From an uncultured Lachnoclostridium sp. (GTDB lineage Bacteria > Bacillota > Clostridia > Lachnospirales > Lachnospiraceae), in NCBI GenBank assembly GCA_944376715.1, contig CALWDO010000018.1, positions 1 to 49,665 of the forward strand: DNA of 49,665 bases, written 5' to 3'. The stretch's first letter is position 1, and every line of letters starts with the position of its first letter. The notes beneath the pieces are model-generated. The model worked only from the letters and a program-made list of their open reading frames with translations. It did no database searches and was not told where the DNA came from. Shown here in pieces: positions 15,567-24,887 of the stretch. A program made the translations under genes and the position numbers.

Positions 15567-16775
15567 TTACCAGTATCTGCGGATACTGCGGATACTGCGG
15601 TAATACATATTGCTTACCTTAATGCCGGTGGACGCGGTACTGGCATGTACAATCTGATTATTGCCTATGTAAATACCCACATGTCCGTAGTAGCAGACCA
15701 GATCTCCCGGCATCTTTTCAGAGTCGCTGACCGCTCTTCCTCCGCTTGCCTGCGCGCCGGAAGAATGCGGCACCGAGATGCCGAAGTGAGCAAGCACTGA
15801 CATGGTAAATCCGGAACAGTCCGCTCCGTTCGTCAGACTGGTCCCGCCCCACACATAAGGATTCCCCACAAACTGCAGTGCATAGGATGCAATGGATGAT
15901 CCCGATCCGCCTCCGCTGGAACTGGAAGAGCTGCTGCCGGAAGAACTGCTTCCCGATGAGGAGCTTCCCGAAGAAGAACTCGAAGAACTGCTTCCGCCGG
16001 AAGAAGAAGTACCGCTGCTTCCCTTGTTGGCCGCTGCCGCCGCTTTTTTCGCCTCTTCCTGCAGTTTCTTAATCTGGTCATTCTGTTCTTTGATCTTTTT
16101 CTGATATTCCTGCGCCTTTGCGCGGGCGGAACTGAGCTGGCTGTCAAAATCCGCAATCTCGCTGCGCTTCTTGGCAATCATCGACTCCAGATTTGCTTTG
16201 TCCTCTTCCAGCTGATCCTCCATCTCCAGAAGTTCGGATTTTTCTTGTTCCAGCTGGACCTGGAGGTCAATCACTGCCTGCTTTGCCGCTTTATATTCTT
16301 CCAGAAGCCGCCGGTCATATTCCTGAAGCTCCTCGGCATAATCTACTTTATTCATCAGATCCGCCACACTGTCGGAGGTAAGCAGCATCTCAATGTAACT
16401 TTCCTGATCCGCTTCATACAGATACTGAATCCTCAGCTTCATGGACTCGTACTGCTCTTCCTCCGTAGCCTTCGCTTCCTCGTAATCTTCCTGCGCTTCC
16501 TGAATCTGGACTTCCTTATCTGCCAGATCGCTCTCCAGCACTTCTATATTTAAAATCGTATCCGTCAATTCATCATTCAGACTGTTCACCTCGCTGCTGA
16601 GAGAGCTTTTCTGGCTCTCCAGGCTGCTGATCTTGGACTGGATACTGTTCAGCTGTTTTTCATTTTCCGCTTTCTGGGACTGGATGCTGTTGATCGTGGC
16701 TCCCGCAGTCATGGAGACCGTCTCCCACGCCATCAGCACCGCCAGCAAAATGATGCATATTCTTTTCCGTCTCAT
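15567..16775 (-). CDS. secreted NlpC/P60 peptidoglycan hydrolase with coiled-coil N-terminus
   Basis: A cell-wall endopeptidase of about 402 residues. From the ATG at 16775 (GGAGG 8 bases upstream) it has a signal peptide, MRRKRICIILLAVLMAWETV. A long heptad-rich coiled coil of about 210 residues follows, like PcsB/CwlO proteins, with KAENEKQLNSIQSKISSLES and further Glu/Gln/Lys stretches. Next comes a Ser/Gly linker of about 45 residues. The C-terminal NlpC/P60 domain has the catalytic Cys in GADCSGFTM, His in YYGHVGIYIG, and a third polar residue near QIVHAS. The upstream in-frame ATG at 16823 overlaps the promoter and is not used. CwlO-like hydrolases usually depend on FtsEX for activation; no FtsEX is next to it. 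Confidence 0.92.
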   Translation of the reverse strand: MRRKRICIILLAVLMAWETVSMTAGATINSIQSQKAENEKQLNSIQSKISSLESQKSSLSSEVNSLNDELTDTILNIEVLESDLADKEVQIQEAQEDYEEAKATEEEQYESMKLRIQYLYEADQESYIEMLLTSDSVADLMNKVDYAEELQEYDRRLLEEYKAAKQAVIDLQVQLEQEKSELLEMEDQLEEDKANLESMIAKKRSEIADFDSQLSSARAKAQEYQKKIKEQNDQIKKLQEEAKKAAAAANKGSSGTSSSGGSSSSSSSSGSSSSGSSSSGSSSSSSSGGGSGSSIASYALQFVGNPYVWGGTSLTNGADCSGFTMSVLAHFGISVPHSSGAQASGGRAVSDSEKMPGDLVCYYGHVGIYIGNNQIVHASTASTGIKVSNMYYRSIRSIRRYW

Positions 16776-16794
16776 TGGTAAATCCTCCATTGAC

Positions 16795-16823
16795 AGGATA
16801 ACATAAGACCTGCGGATTTTCAA
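16795..16823 (-). promoter_or_regulatory. promoter of the NlpC/P60 gene
   Basis: TTGAAA (16818-16823), 17 bases, TATCCT (16795-16800) on the minus strand, about 20 bases before the preferred ATG at 16775. Its position rules out the longer reading frame. Confidence 0.6.
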
Positions 16824-16861
16824 CCGCCACTTCCTGCATTTTGCACAAAAAACAGAACTTT

Positions 16862-18154
16862 TTATTCGTATCTGAGCGCTTCAATGGGATTCAGTTTCGC
16901 CGCTTTATTGGCCGGATAATAACCAAAAAACACTCCGATAAATACAGAGAAACTGACGGACAGCACAATCCCCGTAACAGACGGGCTGACTGCGTATCCC
17001 AACATATTGGTCCCTGCCGCCGCCAGAGCAATTCCCAGCACGATTCCAATGGCTCCTCCCACCAGACAGAGCACGATTGCTTCCGTGATAAACTGCAGGC
17101 GGATCGAACCGTTTGTCGCGCCCAGCGCCTTCCTGGTGCCGATTTCTCTGGTCCTTTCCGTAATGGATACCAGCATAATGTTCATCACACCGATTCCTCC
17201 CACCAGAAGCGAGATCCCGGCAATCGCCGCAATCGCCAGAGATACCGTAGACAGCATCTCTGTCATGCTTTCCACCACTGACTCCAGCGTCATGGTGCCG
17301 ATCTCATAGCTGTTATTGTTCCTGTAGTAACGGCTGTTCATATATTCTTCTATGGTCGTGCTCAGTTCCGATGCACTCACGCCGTCTGCCGTCAGAACTG
17401 TGAACTGACTGTAGCCTGACGTATTGTGGTTCTGGTCTCTGGCCGTCTGCAGCGGCATATACATGGTTGTCTCCGTATCCTCTGCGGAACTGGAGGAAAA
17501 GCCCAGGCTGGACTCTTCATATTCGTATACGCCCACGATAGTATACGCATAATACCGCTCTTCGAACAATACGTTTATGGTCTTTCCTACCGCTTCTATA
17601 TTAGATGTTCCCAGCAGATTCTCCACCAGGAGATCAGAAACCAGCACCACTTTCCGCGCCTCCTCCTGATCTCTCTCTGTCAGTGTCCGGCCCGCCAGCA
17701 GGGTCAGATCTGTATTTTCCAGAGCATCCGCATTCAGTCCGGTTGCAGTCACATATGCATATGCGCTGCCCTCCCGGGCGGTTCCTGATCCGACGCTTTC
17801 CGTCAGGGAAAATCCATCTATCGAATCCGCATACCGTTCCTCCAGATCCTGGAGCATCTCATCCGTCACATAATCCTCGTCCGACATTTCTGTCCCCCGT
17901 GGGCCCATGGAGAATGTCATCCCGCTTTCTGTGGTTTCTTCTGTAGTGCTTTTCTGCTGCAGTCCTACAGTAATATTGTTGGCTCCCATGGAAGACATGG
18001 ACTCCGTCACGGAACTGCTGATAGAGTCGCCCAGCGTCATAATGGCGATCACCGACGCGATGCCGATAATAATGCCCAGCATAGTCAGAAGCGACCGCAT
18101 CTTGTTTGCCCGAAGGCCGCTCAGGGCCAGAAGGACATTTTCTAAGAACAGCAT
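16862..18154 (-). CDS. MacB-like ABC transporter permease (FtsX-type)
   Basis: A 430-residue permease with one N-terminal membrane helix (SLLTMLGIIIGIASVIAIMT), a large extracellular MacB-PCD domain (about 45-290), and three C-terminal helices of the FtsX domain. The FtsX region includes LLVGGIGVMNIMLVSITERT and REIGTRKALGATNGSIRLQF, the usual motifs of MacB/LolE-type exporters. It overlaps the ATPase gene by 13 bases and is the third gene of an adaptor-ATPase-permease operon. Such three-gene sets in Gram-positive bacteria export peptides, antibiotics or lipids; the substrate is unknown. Confidence 0.93.
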   Translation of the reverse strand: MLFLENVLLALSGLRANKMRSLLTMLGIIIGIASVIAIMTLGDSISSSVTESMSSMGANNITVGLQQKSTTEETTESGMTFSMGPRGTEMSDEDYVTDEMLQDLEERYADSIDGFSLTESVGSGTAREGSAYAYVTATGLNADALENTDLTLLAGRTLTERDQEEARKVVLVSDLLVENLLGTSNIEAVGKTINVLFEERYYAYTIVGVYEYEESSLGFSSSSAEDTETTMYMPLQTARDQNHNTSGYSQFTVLTADGVSASELSTTIEEYMNSRYYRNNNSYEIGTMTLESVVESMTEMLSTVSLAIAAIAGISLLVGGIGVMNIMLVSITERTREIGTRKALGATNGSIRLQFITEAIVLCLVGGAIGIVLGIALAAAGTNMLGYAVSPSVTGIVLSVSFSVFIGVFFGYYPANKAAKLNPIEALRYE

Positions 18155-18855
18155 CCGCTTCCCCTCCTCTCTCCGATGATTTCTCCGTCTTTCAGCGTCA
18201 CGATACGCCCGGTCTCCTCTGCAAGTTCCTGAGAGTGGGTAATCAGTACAATCGTCTTGCCCTGTTCCCGGTTCAGTTTCTGAAAAATATCCATAATCAT
18301 CCGTCCGGTTTTGGAATCCAGCGCGCCGGTAGGTTCATCGGCCAGAATAATAGACGGATCGTTGGCCATGGCGCGGGCAATCGCCACACGCTGCTTCTGT
18401 CCTCCGGACAGTTCATCGGGATTGTGCGCCATACGGGTCTCCATGCCCACCATTTCCAACAGCATTTTTGCCCGCTCCGTCCGCTCTCTCTTCCCGGCAG
18501 ACGCATAAAGCATAGGAAGTTCCACATTTTTAAGGGCGCTGGTCCGGCTGATCAGGTTATAAGTCTGAAATACAAATCCAATCTTCTGGTTCCGGATATG
18601 GGACAGCTCCTTGTCTTTTGCCTGTGATACATCCACGCCGTCTAGGATGTATTCGCCCTCCGTCGCCCGGTCCAGTACGCCGATAATATTCATCATTGTG
18701 GTCTTGCCGGATCCGGATGAACCCACGATGGAGACAAACTCCCCTTCCTTTACCTTAAGATCAATTCCATGCAGGATCTCCAGTTCATTGGGAGAGCCGA
18801 TATAGAATCTTTTCACTATCTTTCTCAGGTCAATAATCGTTTTTCTTTCTTCCAT
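18142..18855 (-). CDS. MacB/LolD-type ABC transporter ATP-binding protein
   Basis: A 237-residue ATPase with Walker [11 protein letters not shown]-loop region [20 protein letters not shown], signature [14 protein letters not shown], Walker [15 protein letters not shown] and H-loop [12 protein letters not shown]. This is the typical LolD/MacB N-terminal ATPase as a separate protein. The GGAGG site lies 6 bases before the ATG. It follows the adaptor gene by 9 bases and overlaps the permease gene, so the three are one transcription unit. Confidence 0.94.
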   Translation of the reverse strand: MEERKTIIDLRKIVKRFYIGSPNELEILHGIDLKVKEGEFVSIVGSSGSGKTTMMNIIGVLDRATEGEYILDGVDVSQAKDKELSHIRNQKIGFVFQTYNLISRTSALKNVELPMLYASAGKRERTERAKMLLEMVGMETRMAHNPDELSGGQKQRVAIARAMANDPSIILADEPTGALDSKTGRMIMDIFQKLNREQGKTIVLITHSQELAEETGRIVTLKDGEIIGERRGSGCCS

Positions 18856-18864
18856 GGCCGCCTC

Positions 18865-20517
18865 CTAGAAACCGCCTCCCCGGCCGCCTCCGCCGGGCAT
18901 TCCGCCTCCGCCGCCAGACATTCCTCCGCCGCCGGGCATCGCGCCGCCGTCATTGGTAATCGTGACAGCCGCGCCGGAATCATCTGCAGCATCTGAAGTT
19001 CCGCTGTTGATCAAAGGCGTATTATAGTAGACCATTGTATTCTCATCCAGGCCGTCTCCGGAAACTTCTACATAATAATCTCCCTGCATGCCTACTTCTA
19101 CGCTGACCGCAGTCCTCTCACCGTCCTGATCCACGTAGACCACAGAATTGCCGTCCTCATCCGTCTCCACGCAATCATACGGTACCGTCAGCACATCATA
19201 TGCAGCCTCCAGCACGATACTTGCCTGGGCAGTCATCCCGATACGAAGATCTGTATTTGCGTCGTCCAGAGCAATCTCTATGGCGTAAGCAGAACTGCCC
19301 ATACTGGACGTTGTCACTGTCGGAGAAACAAAGGATACAGTCGCAGGCAGTTCATCTTCACTTAATGCCTCCACAATGACTGCTGCCTCCATACCCCCGG
19401 AAATGCTGCTGATATCGTATTCGTCCACGTTTGCGGACACAACAAAATTCTCATTGTCCGCCACGCTGAACAATGCGCTGTTCTCACCCATATAGGTGTC
19501 GCCCACTTCCACATTCATAGCGGTAATCACGCCGGAAATCGGCGCCGTCACCGTACAGCTTTCGATCTGCTCCTGGTAGCTCTCGATAGTCTGCTGGCTG
19601 CTGTCATTGGAATACTGGTGCTGTACCTGGGCCTGTTCCAACTGGTCCGCCGCATTGTTGATATTCCGGTCATTGTTTTTCTGGGCTGTGGTCAGATTCT
19701 CGGACGCTGTTTCATAAGCGTCAAGCGCCTGCTCCTCCGCTGCCGCTGCCGCTTCGTATGCCTGATGGGCTTCGGTGTAAGATGCCTGAGCTTTATTCAC
19801 CGCCAGCGCCGCGGCCTCATACGCATCTTTTGCCGCTTTCGCCTCTTCGGAGGTATCGTTTTCATCAAAAGCCGAGAACGCAGCATATGCCTCTTCCTGA
19901 GCTGTTTTTGCCTCATTATAAGCTTCTTCCCTGCGTTTCAGCCGGTCCGCCGCGTCGCTCAGTTCTGCCTCTGCATCCTGCAGCGCTTCTTTTGCGTCCG
20001 CCTCATTTTTCACTGCCGTATTATAAGTATCTGTTCCGTCTTCCACGGCCTCATTATAGTTTTCAGTGGCGGTTTCGATAGATTTGTTTTCCGTATATTC
20101 ACTCAGTGCCTGGCTGTTCTGCGCCTGTGTCAGGCTGTCTTCCAGACTGGAAGAGTCCAATACGACGATTACATCTCCTGCGTTCACATAATCTCCCACA
20201 TCGTAATTGACTTCCAGCACTTCCACATTGCTGGCGCTGGCAGACACATCCCGGGCGTCAGCGCTCGCGATCGTACCTGTCACGCTGATAGAATCGATCA
20301 GGTTTTGTCTTTTCACCTGCACTGTCTCCACCTGGCCCGCGCTCTCGCGCATGGCCTCCATGGCCCGTCTCCGATTATATGACATCCAGAGCCAGAAACC
20401 TGCAATTACAATGAGTACAGCCAGAACCGTGAGCATAATTTTTTTCTTCCTGCTCATACGCTTCCTTTTGATCTTGGTCGGCTGCTCCGGCAGCTCTTCT
20501 GTCGTCTTCTTTTTCAC
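18865..20517 (-). CDS. MacA/HlyD-like membrane-fusion adaptor of the ABC exporter
   Basis: An adaptor of about 550 residues. The start is best placed at a GTG (20517) six bases after AAGGAGG; a GTG at 20535 lies within the ribosome site. A basic cytoplasmic stretch is followed by one membrane helix (KKIMLTVLAVLIVIAGFWLW). Next come a lipoyl-like half (ISVTGTIASADARDVSASAS), an unusually long Ala/Glu-rich coiled-coil hairpin of about 200 residues, the second lipoyl half (CTVTAPISGVITAMNVEVGD) and beta-barrel domains. The C-terminus is a Gly/Met/Pro-rich tail of about 27 residues. It should link the MacB-like permease to extracellular factors or hold substrate at the cell surface. The glycine tail is uncommon in family members I know. 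Confidence 0.9.
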   Translation of the reverse strand: MKKKTTEELPEQPTKIKRKRMSRKKKIMLTVLAVLIVIAGFWLWMSYNRRRAMEAMRESAGQVETVQVKRQNLIDSISVTGTIASADARDVSASASNVEVLEVNYDVGDYVNAGDVIVVLDSSSLEDSLTQAQNSQALSEYTENKSIETATENYNEAVEDGTDTYNTAVKNEADAKEALQDAEAELSDAADRLKRREEAYNEAKTAQEEAYAAFSAFDENDTSEEAKAAKDAYEAAALAVNKAQASYTEAHQAYEAAAAAEEQALDAYETASENLTTAQKNNDRNINNAADQLEQAQVQHQYSNDSSQQTIESYQEQIESCTVTAPISGVITAMNVEVGDTYMGENSALFSVADNENFVVSANVDEYDISSISGGMEAAVIVEALSEDELPATVSFVSPTVTTSSMGSSAYAIEIALDDANTDLRIGMTAQASIVLEAAYDVLTVPYDCVETDEDGNSVVYVDQDGERTAVSVEVGMQGDYYVEVSGDGLDENTMVYYNTPLINSGTSDAADDSGAAVTITNDGGAMPGGGGMSGGGGGMPGGGGRGGGF

Positions 20518-20597
20518 ACTTTTCCTCCTTACCACTGCGGAATTACCTCAAAATAATAACAGGTTTATTCTAAGTGCTAAGTGTGTTGGAAAATTGT

Positions 20598-21434
20598 TCA
20601 ATTTGTGTTTTCTCTGTGAACCGGGATCCCGCCGTAAGTCCTTCCGGACTCCTCAAAACCCGTTTTTTCGCGTTCTTTTCCATCGTCTATCTGCTGCAAA
20701 ACGGTCCTATATTCCTGCTCCAGCATTTCCAGATCAGCATCCAGCGACTCCATAATCAGATCTTGCATCTCCAGATCACTCATCCAGTCTTCCAGCACCA
20801 GGAGATTCCACGCCATTTTCCTGCATAACTGTTTCAGCTTCTGCTCGTCATACACAGTCAGCTCTTTTCCCGAGACGCCGGCATGCAGCGTTTCAGGAAT
20901 GTCATAGATCATCAGATACTTCAGCGCATCTTGTTTTTCCTTTTTCTCCCGCTCTTTTCCCAGAAAACCGTAAAACAGGAACGGAAGGAACAGAACCATT
21001 CCCATCTCCCGAAGCCTCTCGGCGGAGAGGTCTGCCAGCGTAACCGTACAGACGGACAGACTCACACACTCTTTACCAGAATACTCCCGGATCTCCGTCC
21101 CCCTTTCTTCAATATTTTTTCCATAGTAAGAAAAACCGGGCTCCCTCACCCGGTCTGCCGTGTAAACAGGCTTCTCGCCTTTATGCCGGCGATCTTCCAG
21201 CTCTGACGCCTGCACTTGAAAGCAGCCATATTCATGGATCAGCCGGTATTCATACCGGTCTGTACACCCAACCGTCAGACAGACGCATAATGGCTCCTCT
21301 TTGGTCCATTCCCGTTCCACCTCTGTCTCCGGCTTGTATTCTTTCCCGAACATATGATTGATCATCCGTGTCAGCGCAAAGTCAGACAGACAAAATATTT
21401 TTTCCATCATCCCTGCATCTTCTTTCAGATACAT
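20598..21434 (-). CDS. uncharacterised cytoplasmic protein, possibly Rpn/PD-(D/E)XK-like
   Basis: This 278-residue protein is not firmly recognised. It begins MYLKEDAGMMEKIFCLSDFA and has no signal peptide or clear membrane helix; a hydrophobic stretch MVLFLPFLFYGFLG lies near residue 144. The succession of NHMFGKEY near the N-terminus, an RYEYRLIHEYGCFQVQ strand region, and a LREMGMVLFLPFLFYGF segment resembles a family of Lachnospiraceae proteins related to Rpn recombination-promoting nucleases. That resemblance is from memory and weak. The catalytic D-ExK core is not obvious; a QVQASE segment may occupy its place. The ORF has a good GGGGAGG site 9 bases upstream of the ATG and sits alone between the exporter operon and HPr. 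The C-terminal third is charged and helix-rich. Confidence 0.55.
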   Translation of the reverse strand: MYLKEDAGMMEKIFCLSDFALTRMINHMFGKEYKPETEVEREWTKEEPLCVCLTVGCTDRYEYRLIHEYGCFQVQASELEDRRHKGEKPVYTADRVREPGFSYYGKNIEERGTEIREYSGKECVSLSVCTVTLADLSAERLREMGMVLFLPFLFYGFLGKEREKKEKQDALKYLMIYDIPETLHAGVSGKELTVYDEQKLKQLCRKMAWNLLVLEDWMSDLEMQDLIMESLDADLEMLEQEYRTVLQQIDDGKEREKTGFEESGRTYGGIPVHRENTN

Positions 21435-21633
21435 GACTCTTTACCTCCCCGTATCCAGGCTGCAGCGCTTTTCTGTTTTATACAAAACTGGGATTTTCTG
21501 CCATAGAATATGGCGTTCGACTTATTTCTTCAGACAACTACAGAATATCTTAAATTTCGCGGTTCTGTCAAGCAGGAAATAGAGCTGCCTGGTCCGACCG
21601 ATTTTCCATCAGGCAAACCGCAGCTCTGCTGTC

Positions 21634-21891
21634 CTACTCCAAATGCGCGATAAAATCCGTGATCCGTTCCAGATCCTGTTCTTCGTCCTCGCCTTCACAC
21701 TCGATGGTCACTTCATCGCCAGGAGGAACCGGAAACGCCAGAAGACTCATCAGGCTCTTGCAGTTCATCTTATGCTCGCCATGGATCATCATAATATGAG
21801 AACGGCACCTGTTCGCTTCCCCAACCAGAAGTCCGGCCGGCCGCATATGCAGTCCGGTCTTGTTATTCAGGACGATCGTTCTGCAAACCAT
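21634..21891 (-). CDS. HPr-family phosphocarrier protein
   Basis: An 85-residue protein of normal HPr length. Phospho-His15 is in TGLHMRPAG and a serine sits at the regulatory position 46 (NCKSLMSLLAF). The C-terminus is very acidic (ECEGEDEEQD). HPr carries phosphate from enzyme I to PTS IIA proteins, and in Firmicutes the Ser46-phosphorylated form serves CcpA. Keeping His15 rules out a Crh-type protein. The ATG at 21891 follows a GGGGGG stretch; longer in-frame starts lack support. It is monocistronic, with no ptsI nearby. Around Ser46 it differs from the usual KSIMGVMSLG, so it may be a secondary HPr. The mannose-family PTS in this window would need some HPr. Confidence 0.88.
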   Translation of the reverse strand: MVCRTIVLNNKTGLHMRPAGLLVGEANRCRSHIMMIHGEHKMNCKSLMSLLAFPVPPGDEVTIECEGEDEEQDLERITDFIAHLE

Positions 21892-21939
21892 AAAAACCCC
21901 CCTTTTCATTTGCAAGTCAGCAGATAGAGTATACCACAA

Positions 21940-21963
21940 CGGGGCGCATTTGTATGCGCCCCG
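21940..21963 (-). terminator. GC-rich hairpin downstream of the sugar ABC permease gene
   Basis: A perfect 10-bp stem, CGGGGCGCAT/ATGCGCCCCG, with a 4-base loop lies about 65 bases after the permease stop. No poly-T tract follows on the minus strand (TTGTGG comes next), so it may be a 3'-end stabiliser or weak terminator. A TGGTATACT extended -10 for the HPr gene follows directly. Confidence 0.5.
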
Positions 21964-22029
21964 TGAAAAGATTCACACATTGTTTACAATTTAGGATGAA
22001 TGCCCTGGCACGGAACCATTGGGCTTTCA

Positions 22030-23223
22030 TCAATGTCCGCTCTTGCGGTTGGATACCACGTCGAAGATGACAGCCACCAGAAGTACGCCGCCCTTGACCA
22101 CGTACTGCCAGGAATCACCGATACCCATGATAGACATACCCATATTGATTACGCCCAGCAGAAGAGCGCCGATGATCACGCCCGGGATTGTTCCGCTTCC
22201 GCCGTATGCAGATGCGCCGCCGATGAAACAGGAGCCGATGGCATCCATCTCGAAGGAGTTACCGGTCTGACCGTTTACAGATCCCACACGGGCCAGGCAG
22301 AGAAGACCGCAAAGGCCTGCCAGGAATCCCATGTTCGTATATGCGATAAAATATACTTTATTGGTATTGATACCGGATAACTGAGTCGCTTTCTCATTGC
22401 CGCCCACTGCATAGAAATAACGTCCAAACGCGGTCTTGGAGGTAATGAAATGGTAAATCAGGCAGATTGCCACCACCCATACCAGCATAACAGAGATACC
22501 TCTGTACTGGCAAAGCATCCAGCAGTAGATCATAAGTACGACAGAGATGATGATGCTGCGTCCGAAATCAGATACCGCGCTGTTCTGACGGTATCCTTTC
22601 TTTGCTTTTTTGGTACGGGAGGAAATTGTGCTGTAAAAAATGAAGACAACAATCAGCGCGCCTACCACAAGCGGGGAAAGGATTCTTTCATCCGTATCCA
22701 GTCCCGGAATTTTAATATATGCGGTGAAGATATTCAGGAACGCCTGATTCTGTACTGCTACAGTCTTGCTGTCCAGTACCAGACGTCCAAAACCGCGGAA
22801 GATAAACATGCCGCCCAGGGTTGTGATGAACGGAGGGATCCTCACATAACCGATCCAGTATCCCTGCCATACACCGGCTGCCACGCCAATGAGCAGACAG
22901 AGGATGATTGTCAGATAAACGTTAAAATTATAGTTGGTAATCAGGACCGCCGCGATACCGCCTACCATACAGATTACGGAACCGACAGAAAGGTCGATGT
23001 TACCGCCGGTCAGGATACAGAGCAGCATACCGCAGGCCATAACCAGCACATAGCCGTTCTGAAGCAACAGGTTGGACATATTCTGCGCGTACAGAAGACG
23101 TCCGTCTGTCAGGAAATAAAATAAAATAAATACGACAACAAGAGCGATGACCATACTGTTTTTGGTCAGGAAAGCTCCCAGATTGAACTGAGCGCCGCTC
23201 TGAGTTTCTTTCTTATTTGCCAT
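22030..23223 (-). CDS. sugar ABC transporter permease (XylH/GguB-like)
   Basis: A 397-residue polytopic permease of the ribose/xylose/galactose class. Family motifs are GGNIDLSVGSVICMVGGIAA, GYVRIPPFITTLGGMFIFRG, and FGRYFYAVGGNEKATQLSGI. The last stretch is a YAVGGNxxAAxLSGI-type motif and contacts the ATPase. The ending SIMGIGDSWQYVVKGGVLLV is typical. Its larger size compared with RbsC, with an inserted hydrophilic loop around residues 190-220, matches XylH/GguB/MmsB members. It is the third gene of the importer operon, 20 bases after the ATPase. Confidence 0.92.
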   Translation of the reverse strand: MANKKETQSGAQFNLGAFLTKNSMVIALVVVFILFYFLTDGRLLYAQNMSNLLLQNGYVLVMACGMLLCILTGGNIDLSVGSVICMVGGIAAVLITNYNFNVYLTIILCLLIGVAAGVWQGYWIGYVRIPPFITTLGGMFIFRGFGRLVLDSKTVAVQNQAFLNIFTAYIKIPGLDTDERILSPLVVGALIVVFIFYSTISSRTKKAKKGYRQNSAVSDFGRSIIISVVLMIYCWMLCQYRGISVMLVWVVAICLIYHFITSKTAFGRYFYAVGGNEKATQLSGINTNKVYFIAYTNMGFLAGLCGLLCLARVGSVNGQTGNSFEMDAIGSCFIGGASAYGGSGTIPGVIIGALLLGVINMGMSIMGIGDSWQYVVKGGVLLVAVIFDVVSNRKSGH

Positions 23224-23243
23224 TATTTTGATACTCCTTTCAT

Positions 23244-24779
23244 TTAATTGTCGGCGCTGATAATGAAGCTCATGATCCGCTCCTGAGTCGCCTCTTTCGC
23301 ATCCAGTTCTCCCTTCAGTTCGCCTTCATTCATAACATAAATACGGTCGCACATACCGATCAGCTCCGGCATTTCCGAAGAAATCATAATCACAGATTTT
23401 CCTTCGTCAACCATCTTATTGATCAGGCAGTAGATATCATACTTGGCTCCCACATCGATACCGCGGGTCGGTTCGTCCAGGATCAATACGTCCGGTTCCG
23501 TGAACATCCATTTGCCCAGCAGCGCTTTCTGCTGGTTTCCTCCGGACAGATTGCCTACTTTCTGTTCGATGGACGGAGTCTTGGTACCCATGGCCTGGGT
23601 CATATCTTCCGCCGCTTTTTTCTCAGCCGTCGTATCTATGATTCCTTTATCACAGACTTTATCCATACGGGCCAGAGTCGTATTGAAGCGGATCGTCTCT
23701 CCCAGGATCAGTCCGTTAGTCTTTCTGTCCTCTGTCACGTATGCCAGTTTGTGACGGATCGCCTGCTCCGGCGTCTTCAGATCTACTTTTTTGCCGTCCA
23801 GATAGAGTTCTCCGGAAATATTCGTGCCGTAGCTCTTGCCAAAGATCGACATGGCCAGTTCTGTACGCCCTGCTCCCTGCAGTCCGGAGAATCCGACCAC
23901 CTCTCCTTTATGTACCTTGAAAGAAATATCTTTGTCCACCACTTTTTCATGATACAGCGGATGATGTACCGTCCAGTGTTTTACTTCCAGTCCGATCTCC
24001 GGCCGCACATTGTGTACGCGGGATGGATAACGGTCATCCATGGGACGTCCTACCATACCTTTGATGATACGGTCCTCGCTGAATTCATCTACCCCTTTGA
24101 CCAGAGTCTCTATGGTGGAACCGTCACGGATAATTGTAGCTTTATCCGCGCAGTAAATAATCTCGTTTAATTTATGTGTGATGATGATGGACGTCAGGCC
24201 GTTTTTCTTAAACTCAATCAGAAGATCCAGAAGCATCTTCGCATCCTCGTCATTCAGTGAAGAAGTCGGCTCGTCCAGAATCAGCAGTTTTACGTTCTTG
24301 GAGAATGCCTTTGCGATCTCCACCAGCTGCTGTTTGCCGGTACCAATATCTTTAATCAGAGTCTGGGCGGATTCATGCAGTCCCACCTGGCTCATATGTT
24401 TTTCTGCTTCATTATTCGTCAAGTCCCAATCGATATGACCGAATCTGTTCTTCTTTTCATTTCCCAGGAACATATTCTCACCGATGGTCAGAAGCGGGAT
24501 CAACGCCAGTTCCTGGTGAATAATCACGATCCCCTTTGCCTCGCTGTCTTTCAGCGTCTTAAACTGGCAAAGTTCTCCATTGTAATAAATCTCCCCCGTA
24601 TAACTGCCCACCGGATATGTACCGGACAGCACGTTCATCAGAGTAGATTTTCCCGCGCCGTTTTCTCCGATCAGCGCATGGATCTCTCCCCTTTCCACGA
24701 CCAGGTTCACATTATCCAGCGCTTTCACTCCAGGGAACTCTTTGGTGATAGATTTCATTTCCAAAATAATATCAGCCAA
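23244..24779 (-). CDS. sugar ABC transporter ATP-binding protein, duplicated ATPase (XylG/GguA-like)
   Basis: About 511 residues with two fused ATPase domains. The first has Walker [10 protein letters not shown], signature-like [14 protein letters not shown] and Walker [13 protein letters not shown]. The second has a degenerate Walker A ([10 protein letters not shown]), [14 protein letters not shown] and [17 protein letters not shown] at 24779, eight bases after AAGGAGG, gives the expected N-terminus ([21 protein letters not shown]). The ATG at 24815 adds twelve atypical residues and lacks a good ribosome site. It energises the XylFGH-like importer. Confidence 0.92.
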   Translation of the reverse strand: MADIILEMKSITKEFPGVKALDNVNLVVERGEIHALIGENGAGKSTLMNVLSGTYPVGSYTGEIYYNGELCQFKTLKDSEAKGIVIIHQELALIPLLTIGENMFLGNEKKNRFGHIDWDLTNNEAEKHMSQVGLHESAQTLIKDIGTGKQQLVEIAKAFSKNVKLLILDEPTSSLNDEDAKMLLDLLIEFKKNGLTSIIITHKLNEIIYCADKATIIRDGSTIETLVKGVDEFSEDRIIKGMVGRPMDDRYPSRVHNVRPEIGLEVKHWTVHHPLYHEKVVDKDISFKVHKGEVVGFSGLQGAGRTELAMSIFGKSYGTNISGELYLDGKKVDLKTPEQAIRHKLAYVTEDRKTNGLILGETIRFNTTLARMDKVCDKGIIDTTAEKKAAEDMTQAMGTKTPSIEQKVGNLSGGNQQKALLGKWMFTEPDVLILDEPTRGIDVGAKYDIYCLINKMVDEGKSVIMISSEMPELIGMCDRIYVMNEGELKGELDAKEATQERIMSFIISADN

Positions 24780-24828
24780 AAATTCTTCCTCCTTTCCCTC
24801 ATTTCCTGTAACCATATCTCTGACCTAA

Positions 24829-24857
24829 GAAAGGCGGGACAGACGCCCCGCCCTTTC
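24829..24857 (-). other. stem-loop between binding-protein and ATPase genes
   Basis: GAAAGG(G)CGGG pairs with CCCGCCTTTC around a loop of about 8 bases, with one bulged base, and no T tract follows. It probably protects the upstream binding-protein mRNA segment from 3' decay rather than ending transcription. Confidence 0.55.
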
Positions 24858-24887
24858 CAAGGTCATTTTCAGTTATTTCCCTATAAT

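Noticed and set aside
15890-16020. Simple-sequence repeat in the NlpC/P60 gene as a mobile or phase-variable repeat
   Set aside because: The serine/glycine codons are mixed and in frame; it encodes a flexible linker, and no homopolymer or unit repeat long enough for slippage is seen.
24829-24857. Terminator between the sugar-binding-protein gene and the ATPase gene
   Set aside because: The stem is good but it is not followed by a T tract, so it was annotated only as a stem-loop.
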